Shown one piece after another: positions 6,760 to 11,629 of a DNA stretch of 13,299 nt. How positions within the stretch are numbered: position 1 is the stretch's first letter; every line of letters starts with the position of its first letter. A program made the translations under genes and the position numbers. Under the pieces are notes generated by a model. It was not told the origin of the DNA. It was given only the letters and a program-made list of their open reading frames with translations, and ran no database searches. The stretch spans positions 1 through 13,299 of the forward strand of contig JAHHSU010000034.1 of NCBI GenBank assembly GCA_020025035.1, read 5' to 3'. The stretch is from Thomasclavelia sp. (GTDB lineage: Bacteria > Bacillota_I > Bacilli_A > Erysipelotrichales > Coprobacillaceae).

Positions 6760-8160
6760 ATGTCTAATCAAAACATAGGAAAAGTCGTACGCGCTGTTGG
6801 ACCAGTTGTCGATATTCAATTTGATAGTGATCATTTACCAGCATTAAATACTGCTATTGTTATTCAAAATGGTAAGGAAGAACTTGTAGTAGAAGTTGCT
6901 TCACATATTGGAGATGATGTAGTAAGATGTATCGCAATGGGATCAACAGACGGGTTAGTAAGAGGATTAGATGCACTTGATACAAAAGCACCTATTAGTG
7001 TTCCTGTAGGAGAAGCTACATTAGGACGTATGTTTAATGTATTAGGTCAACCAATAGATGAAAAAGAATTCTCTAAAGATGGGGTAAAAATGATGCCAAT
7101 TCATAAGGAGGCACCTGATTATTCTCAACAAAGAACAGAGACAGAAATATTAGAAACAGGAATTAAAGTAATTGATCTTATTTGTCCATTTATCAAAGGT
7201 GGAAAAATTGGATTATTTGGTGGTGCAGGTGTAGGAAAAACTGTTCTAATCCAAGAATTAATTAATAACATCGCAACTGAACATGGTGGATTGTCAGTAT
7301 TTGCAGGTGTAGGGGAAAGAAGTAGAGAAGGAAACGATTTATATTATGAAATGAAAGAAAGTGGTGTATTAAATAAAACAACACTAGTGTTTGGTCAAAT
7401 GAATGAACCACCAGGATCTCGTTTAAGAGTAGCCCTTACAGGTTTAACAATGGCTGAACATTTTAGAGATGAACAAGGACAAGATGTGTTATTGTTTATT
7501 GATAATATATTCCGTTTTACTCAAGCAGGTTCTGAAGTTTCTGCATTATTAGGACGAGTACCTTCACAAGCAGGGTATCAACCTACTTTAGCAACAGAAA
7601 TGGGACAACTTCAAGAACGTATCACTTCTACAAAAAAAGGATCTATTACTTCAGTTCAAGCAGTTTATGTTCCAGCTGACGATTTGACAGATCCAGCTCC
7701 AGCTACTACATTTGCTCACCTTGATGCAAAAGTTGTATTAGATCGTTCTATTGCTGCTTTAGGAATATACCCAGCAGTAGATCCATTAAATTCATCATCA
7801 AGAGCATTAGATCCATTAGTAGTTGGAAATGAACATTATGAAGTTGCTCATGGTGTACAACAAATTTTACAAAGATTTCAAGAATTACAAGATATTATCG
7901 CAATTCTTGGTATGGAAGAATTAGGTGAGGATGATAAAATTACAGTTGCTAGAGCTAGACGTGTAAGAAACTTTTTATCACAACCATTTACTGTAGCAAG
8001 CCAATTTACTGGTATGGAAGGTAAATATGTGCGTGTCCAAGATACAATTAATGGATTTAAAGAAATATTAGAAGGAAAATATGATCATTTACCAGAACAA
8101 GCGTTCCATAATGTTGGAACAATTGAAGAAGCTATAATTAAAGCTGAAACATTAGGGTAG
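6760..8160 (+). CDS. atpD: ATP synthase F1 subunit beta (catalytic)
   Basis: Carries the three catalytic sites of F1. The 466-residue protein has the P-loop GGAGVGKT (154-161), the catalytic glutamate Glu186 in GERSREG (185-191), the Walker B strand VLLFIDNIFRF and the DELSEED-region counterpart GMEELGEDDK, whose acidic residues are partly changed but which keeps its helix-turn. Two adjacent ATG codons are possible. GGAGG at 6748-6752 lies seven bases from 6760 and four from 6757, so I prefer 6760, though an MMSNQ start at 6757 cannot be excluded. The ribosome binding site overlaps the atpG stop. It is the best conserved protein in the window and is complete. Confidence 0.97.
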   Translation: MSNQNIGKVVRAVGPVVDIQFDSDHLPALNTAIVIQNGKEELVVEVASHIGDDVVRCIAMGSTDGLVRGLDALDTKAPISVPVGEATLGRMFNVLGQPIDEKEFSKDGVKMMPIHKEAPDYSQQRTETEILETGIKVIDLICPFIKGGKIGLFGGAGVGKTVLIQELINNIATEHGGLSVFAGVGERSREGNDLYYEMKESGVLNKTTLVFGQMNEPPGSRLRVALTGLTMAEHFRDEQGQDVLLFIDNIFRFTQAGSEVSALLGRVPSQAGYQPTLATEMGQLQERITSTKKGSITSVQAVYVPADDLTDPAPATTFAHLDAKVVLDRSIAALGIYPAVDPLNSSSRALDPLVVGNEHYEVAHGVQQILQRFQELQDIIAILGMEELGEDDKITVARARRVRNFLSQPFTVASQFTGMEGKYVRVQDTINGFKEILEGKYDHLPEQAFHNVGTIEEAIIKAETLG

Positions 8161-8170
8161 GTGAACCTTT

Positions 8171-8566
8171 ATGACATTTAAATTAAAAATTGTTACACCT
8201 AAAGGTATTTATTTAGAAAAAGATGTAGATTTGTTAAATGTTAGAACTATTTCAGGGCAAATCGGTATACTTGCTAATCATTTACCTTTAGCAAGTGCAT
8301 TAGAAATTTCAAAAATGAGTTACCTTATTGGAAATGAACGTTATATATATGCAATAAGTGGTGGCTTTATTTATGTACAGGGAGATACCACAACAATTAT
8401 TGCTAATGCAATAGAAAGTGAAGAAGAAATTGATTTAAATCGTGCCAAAGAAGCTCAAAATAGAGCTCAAAAAAGAATTGAATCAAAAGATTTAGATATA
8501 GATTTAGTACGTGCAGAAATTGCATTAAAAAAAGCAATCAATCGCATTAACGTAAAAGGGATGTAA
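8171..8566 (+). CDS. atpC: ATP synthase F1 subunit epsilon
   Basis: Rotor subunit at the foot of gamma that also inhibits ATP hydrolysis in many bacteria. The 131-residue product has the N-terminal beta-sandwich, with IVTPKGIYLEKDVDLLNVRT (7-26), GQIGILANHLPL (30-41) and SGGFIYVQGDTTTIIAN, followed by the C-terminal two-helix hairpin rich in Ala, Arg and Glu that carries the inhibitory function. The start follows AGGTGA at 8159-8164 by six bases, overlapping the atpD stop. It is the last gene of the cluster. A strong hairpin terminator lies 12 bases after its stop. Confidence 0.94.
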   Translation: MTFKLKIVTPKGIYLEKDVDLLNVRTISGQIGILANHLPLASALEISKMSYLIGNERYIYAISGGFIYVQGDTTTIIANAIESEEEIDLNRAKEAQNRAQKRIESKDLDIDLVRAEIALKKAINRINVKGM

Positions 8567-8578
8567 CTTATTAATTTA

Positions 8579-8616
8579 GCGGATCTTATTTATATAAGAT
8601 TCGCATTTATTTTGTT
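8579..8616 (+). terminator. Rho-independent terminator of the atp operon
   Basis: An 11-pair stem joins 8579-8589 to 8594-8604 with one G-T wobble and a TTAT loop, followed by a T-rich tract (8606-8617, interrupted by A and G). It ends the tsaC-atpC cluster and separates it from the sporulation genes. The T-tract overlaps the region proposed as a -35 element for the next unit. Confidence 0.8.
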
Positions 8617-8646
8617 TATATTAAATGATATTTGTATCCATACAAT
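8616..8646 (+). promoter_or_regulatory. Candidate sigma-E-type sporulation promoter
   Basis: CATACAAT at 8639-8646 matches the B. subtilis sigma-E -10 consensus (CATACA-T) exactly. TTATATT at 8616-8622 resembles the -35 consensus (kmATATT), with a 16-base spacer that is slightly longer than the usual 13-15. Transcription would start near 8652, about 35 bases before the DUF1146 gene, and would cover spoIID, a classic sigma-E gene. No convincing sigma-A promoter was seen in this gap. The consensus is from Bacillus and is applied here by inference. Confidence 0.5.
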
Positions 8647-8686
8647 TAGTAGTTATTGTAATAAAATAAAAAAAGGAGGTTATATT

Positions 8687-8890
8687 ATGATATATTCCAT
8701 CATAAAATTAGTGATATATATAGTAAGTGTTGTACTAAGTATGTACGGATTAAGTGCAATAAACTTTCCAAGTTATATTCAAAAAAATAAAGTAACACAA
8801 TTTTATTGTTTATATTTAGTATTATCTATTAGTATAGCATATTTATTTGCATCATTTATTTTATCATTTATAACGATTAGAATCGGGTGA
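8687..8890 (+). CDS. DUF1146 family (YwzB-like) small membrane protein
   Basis: A 67-residue protein with two predicted membrane helices (about 4-24 and 40-62). The connecting INFPSYIQKNKVTQ segment and the AYLFASFIL pattern in helix 2 fit the DUF1146/YwzB family, whose gene follows atpC in Bacillus too. Its biochemical function is unknown to me. The ATG at 8687 lies seven bases after AAGGAGG at 8673-8679. A longer frame reaching back to 8612 would start inside the atp terminator and is rejected. Its stop overlaps the ribosome binding region of spoIID, four bases before that gene's start, so the two are probably one transcript. If the sigma-E-like promoter upstream is real, this protein is made in the mother cell during sporulation. 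Its conserved place beside both atp and spoIID genes is suggestive but proves no link. Confidence 0.8.
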   Translation: MIYSIIKLVIYIVSVVLSMYGLSAINFPSYIQKNKVTQFYCLYLVLSISIAYLFASFILSFITIRIG

Positions 8891-8894
8891 GAGA

Positions 8895-9791
8895 TTGAAA
8901 ACAGTATGGATACGAATTAGTATAGTGACAGTTTTATTTTTTTGGATTTTAATTGCATTAAATAAGACTTCGGATAATTTAATCAAAGATCAAGAAAAAA
9001 ATGATCCTTTATATAAAGTAACTGTAAAAAAAGCAAATGGAGAAAGTGAAGTTGTATCATTAAACGATTATCTTGTTGGAGTAGTAGCAGGTGAAATGCC
9101 ATTATCATTTGAAGATGAGGCAATTAAAGCACAAATTGTTGCAAGTCGAACATTTGTTTTTTCAAGAGATTTGCAAGTAGATAATACTACTTCTACACAA
9201 GTTTATTTATCTAGGGATCAATTAATTGAAAAATGGCAATCAGATTATCAACAAAATTATCAACGTTTATTAACCTTAGTAGAACAGACTAATAATGAAG
9301 TTTTAAAATACAACAATCATTATATATCAGCATTATTTTTTTCTAGCTCTAATGGTAAAACAGAAAATAGTGAAGATTATTTTGTATCAAGTGGTGTACC
9401 ATATTTAAAATCTGTTGATAGTAGTTGGGACCTAACGATTTGTCCTAATAATCAACGTGAAGTAAGTTTTACATTTGAGCAATTGAATGATAAATTTAAT
9501 TTAAATATTAACAATATTGAGATATTAAGTAGAAAAGATAGTGGTAGAGTAGATGAAGTAATGGTAAATGAAACTAAATATACAGGAAGGCAAATACGTG
9601 AACTATTAAATCTAGCTTCGTCTGATTTTACAGTTGAAAAAACAAATAATGGGTATACGTTTTATACAATAGGGTATGGTCATGGAGTAGGAATGAGTCA
9701 ATATGGAGCAAATGGGATGGCATTAGAAGGATATCAATACCAAGAAATTTTACAATATTACTATCAAGGAGTAGAAATCAGTAGTTTATAG
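8895..9791 (+). CDS. spoIID: Stage II sporulation protein D, peptidoglycan lytic enzyme
   Basis: Membrane-anchored enzyme that cleaves septal peptidoglycan glycan strands together with SpoIIP and SpoIIM, driving engulfment of the forespore. The 298-residue protein has an N-terminal membrane anchor (about 6-22) and the SpoIID/LytB domain. VVAGEMPLSFEDEAIKAQ (63-80) contains the conserved catalytic Glu67, followed by ASRTF, SSSNGKTENSEDYF in the middle, and the C-terminal GYGHGVGMSQYGANGMAL. The start is a TTG. GGGTGA at 8885-8890 precedes it, overlapping the DUF1146 stop, and there is no better start before the anchor. The Bacillus neighbour murAA is missing between atpC and this gene. Intact motifs argue that the organism makes, or recently made, endospores. 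Related SpoIID/LytB amidase enhancers exist, but the adjacent spoIIQ supports this name. Confidence 0.92.
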   Translation: MKTVWIRISIVTVLFFWILIALNKTSDNLIKDQEKNDPLYKVTVKKANGESEVVSLNDYLVGVVAGEMPLSFEDEAIKAQIVASRTFVFSRDLQVDNTTSTQVYLSRDQLIEKWQSDYQQNYQRLLTLVEQTNNEVLKYNNHYISALFFSSSNGKTENSEDYFVSSGVPYLKSVDSSWDLTICPNNQREVSFTFEQLNDKFNLNINNIEILSRKDSGRVDEVMVNETKYTGRQIRELLNLASSDFTVEKTNNGYTFYTIGYGHGVGMSQYGANGMALEGYQYQEILQYYYQGVEISSL

Positions 9792-9819
9792 AATAAATGT
9801 AATTTTAATGGAAATAATC
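9791..9819 (+). promoter_or_regulatory. Candidate sigma-F-type forespore promoter of spoIIQ
   Basis: GGAAATAATC at 9810-9819 fits the sigma-F -10 pattern GGnnAnAnT. GAATA at 9791-9795 fits 4 of 5 positions of the -35 pattern GywTA with a 14-base spacer. B. subtilis spoIIQ is a sigma-F gene, so the placement is apt. A weakness is that the start site would fall near 9825, right at the Shine-Dalgarno sequence (9825-9831), leaving almost no leader. Confidence 0.35.
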
Positions 9820-9835
9820 TTCTTGAGGTGAAATT

Positions 9836-10444
9836 ATGAAAAGAAGAATATATCGAATAAGCTTATTATCATGTTTATTAGTATTTGTATTAGTTACAGG
9901 GGTGGTTATATATCAAAATTTAAAACCACAGCCAATCAACATGGAAACTGTTGGAACAGTAGAACAAACAATTTTAGAACCTGTTAGCAAGGAAGAAGAG
10001 ACTTTAATAAGACCAGTAGATAGTAACATTAAGATTGTACGTTTTTTCTATGAAAAAGATGATGATGAAACTCGTCAATCATCATCTTTAGTTAATTTTG
10101 AAGGAGTATATCGACCAAATCAAGGTGTTGACTTTGCAAATGAGAATCAAGCTTTTGAAGTATTAGCAAGTCTTAGTGGAAAAGTAATCAGTAAAAAAGA
10201 AGATCCATTATTTGGTATGTGTGTAGAAATAGAATCTGAAGAAGGAATTATTATCACATATCAAAGTTTATCAGACGTAAAAGTGGAATTAAATGCACAA
10301 GTAAAACAAGGAGATGTAATTGCATCAAGTGGTGAAAATATTTATGAATCAGATTTAGGAAGTCATTTACATTTTATCGTAGAGAAAAATGGACAAGTAT
10401 TAAATCCAGAAAAATGTTTTGATAAGCAAATTACTCAATTATAG
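9836..10444 (+). CDS. spoIIQ: Stage II sporulation protein Q, degenerate M23 (LytM) domain
   Basis: Forespore membrane protein whose outer domain binds SpoIIIAH of the mother cell, forming the zipper and channel across the septum during engulfment. The 202-residue product has one membrane helix (about 9-26), a low-complexity linker and a LytM/M23 fold from about residue 85. The first zinc motif (H-x-G-x-D) reads N95-Q-G-V-D99, so the first His is Asn. The second motif, H177-L-H179 in GSHLHFIVEKNG, is intact. B. subtilis SpoIIQ likewise lacks the first His and is inactive, while clostridial versions keep it. It is shorter than the Bacillus protein (about 283 residues). The ATG follows GAGG (9825-9828) by seven bases. 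It lies between spoIID and mbl as in Bacillus. An inactive M23 protein with another role is a less likely alternative. Confidence 0.85.
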   Translation: MKRRIYRISLLSCLLVFVLVTGVVIYQNLKPQPINMETVGTVEQTILEPVSKEEETLIRPVDSNIKIVRFFYEKDDDETRQSSSLVNFEGVYRPNQGVDFANENQAFEVLASLSGKVISKKEDPLFGMCVEIESEEGIIITYQSLSDVKVELNAQVKQGDVIASSGENIYESDLGSHLHFIVEKNGQVLNPEKCFDKQITQL

Positions 10445-10466
10445 TAGCATTTTTTGCTACTTTTTC
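10443..10466 (+). terminator. Rho-independent terminator after spoIIQ
   Basis: A seven-pair stem joins 10443-10449 to 10455-10461 around a loop of five T, and a T-run continues to 10465. The stem begins inside the spoIIQ stop codon (10442-10444). It isolates the sporulation unit from mbl. Confidence 0.75.
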
Positions 10467-10478
10467 TTATTTTATTAG

Positions 10479-10506
10479 TAGATAATACACAATAGTGTGC
10501 TATAAT
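10479..10506 (+). promoter_or_regulatory. Sigma-A promoter of mbl with extended -10
   Basis: A perfect TATAAT at 10501-10506 is preceded by TGC (10498-10500), giving an extended -10. TAGATA at 10479-10484 matches the -35 consensus at 4 of 6 positions with a 16-base spacer. Transcription would start near 10513, before AAGGAGGT at 10517-10524. A small dyad, ACAC-aata-GTGT at 10487-10498, lies in the spacer. Confidence 0.75.
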
Positions 10507-10530
10507 ATATGGAAGTAAGGAGGTAGGAAA

Positions 10531-11523
10531 ATGGGATTTTCTAAAGAAATCGGTATTGATTTAGGTACTGCAAATATATTAATTTATGCTAAAGGAGAAG
10601 GAATAGTAGTTAATGAACCATCAGTAGTTGCTATGGATATTGAAAATGGAAAGGCATTAGCTGTAGGGGAAGAAGCTAAGGAAATGTTAGGGAAAACACC
10701 AGGACGTGTTAAAGCAATTAGACCATTAAAAGATGGGGTAATTGCCGATTTTCAAGTAACAGAAATTTTAATTACACATTTTATCAATAAATTAAATTTA
10801 AAAGGTATTTTTTCAAGACCAACAATTTTAATATGTTGTCCATCAAATATTACGTCAATTGAAAAAAGTGCAATTAAAGATGTAGCTGAACGTTGTGGGG
10901 CAAAACGTGTGTTTATTGAAGAAGAACCAAAAGTTGCTGCAATTGGAGCTGGGTTAGATATTTCAAGACCAGCAGGACATATGGTAATAGATATTGGTGG
11001 AGGTACGACTGACATAGCAGTATTATCTTTAGGTGATATTGTTACAAGTGCTTCTTTAAAAATTGCTGGAGATAAAATGGATGAAGAAATTATTCATTAT
11101 ATTAAAGAAAAATATAAATTGCTTATTGGAGATCGAACAGCAGAACAAATTAAAATTGAAATTGGTACTGCTGTAAAAGGTGCCAGAGAAGGCAAAACAA
11201 TGGAGGTTAGAGGACGTGATTTAGTAACTGGTCTACCTCATACAATTGAAATTAGTGCTGATGAAACTGAACTAGCACTTAGAGAAAACTGTGCAACAAT
11301 TGTAGGTGCTACAAAACAAGTATTAGAAAAAACGCCACCTGAACTTGCAGCAGATATTGTTAGCCGAGGAATTTTCTTAACTGGTGGTGGGGCTTTGTTA
11401 CATGGATTAGATAAACTTTTAGAAATGGAATTAAATGTACCTGTTTTTGTTGCAGAAAATGCGTTGAATTGTGTTGCTGAAGGTTGTGGAATAATGCTTA
11501 ACAATCTGCATTATGTAAAGTAG
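10531..11523 (+). CDS. mbl: MreB-family actin homolog Mbl
   Basis: Cytoplasmic actin-like ATPase that forms short membrane-bound filaments and guides lateral cell-wall synthesis in rod-shaped cells. The 330-residue product matches the usual length of about 333. It shows phosphate motif 1 GIDLGTAN (8-15), LICCPSNIT (100-108), the MreB-type FIEEEPKVAAIGAGL (128-142), phosphate motif 2 DIGGGTTDIAV (154-164), the connecting ERTPPELAADI-like stretch and the adenosine motif TGGGALLHG. It resembles B. subtilis Mbl more closely than MreB, and its place just after spoIIQ is the Mbl position. The ATG follows AAGGAGG by seven bases. In Bacillus spoIIID lies between spoIIQ and mbl; here only 86 bases separate them. 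It has its own promoter and terminator, so it is a single-gene transcript. An mreB elsewhere in the genome is possible. Confidence 0.93.
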   Translation: MGFSKEIGIDLGTANILIYAKGEGIVVNEPSVVAMDIENGKALAVGEEAKEMLGKTPGRVKAIRPLKDGVIADFQVTEILITHFINKLNLKGIFSRPTILICCPSNITSIEKSAIKDVAERCGAKRVFIEEEPKVAAIGAGLDISRPAGHMVIDIGGGTTDIAVLSLGDIVTSASLKIAGDKMDEEIIHYIKEKYKLLIGDRTAEQIKIEIGTAVKGAREGKTMEVRGRDLVTGLPHTIEISADETELALRENCATIVGATKQVLEKTPPELAADIVSRGIFLTGGGALLHGLDKLLEMELNVPVFVAENALNCVAEGCGIMLNNLHYVK

Positions 11524-11534
11524 ATTTAAACGAT

Positions 11535-11571
11535 AAAAAACAAACTTAAAATTTTAGGTTTGTTTTTTTTT
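11535..11571 (+). terminator. Rho-independent terminator after mbl
   Basis: CAAACTTAAAA (11541-11551) pairs with TTTTAGGTTTG (11552-11562) with one T-G wobble. The innermost A-T pairs must open to form the loop. A-runs at 11535-11540 and T-runs at 11563-11571 extend the stem and supply the U-tract. The A/T flanks mean it could also act on the opposite strand. Confidence 0.8.
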
Positions 11572-11579
11572 AAATGAGA

Positions 11580-11607
11580 TTGTTTCAAAAAAAAAATATG
11601 CTATAAT
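11580..11607 (+). promoter_or_regulatory. Sigma-A promoter of tagO with extended -10 and A10 spacer tract
   Basis: A perfect TATAAT at 11602-11607 is preceded by TGC (11599-11601). TTGTTT at 11580-11585 is a partial -35 with a 16-base spacer. Ten consecutive A residues (11587-11596) fill most of the spacer. Transcription would start near 11614, just before AGGAGG at 11617-11622. The extended -10 TGCTATAAT is the same as that of mbl. Confidence 0.7.
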
Positions 11608-11629
11608 GAGTAAAATAGGAGGCGCATAT

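Noticed and set aside
8612..8686. N-terminal extension of the DUF1146 protein by 25 codons
   Set aside because: It would start in the T-tract of the atp terminator and translate the ribosome binding site of the real start at 8687.
10487..10498. Dyad ACAC-aata-GTGT in the mbl promoter spacer, considered as an operator
   Set aside because: Four-base arms are expected by chance and it matches no operator I can name. It is noted only within the promoter entry.
10752..11504. Two open frames on the minus strand (10752-11015 and 11238-11504)
   Set aside because: Both are antisense to the conserved core of mbl, with Ser/Pro/Ile-rich translations unlike any family and no translation signals.
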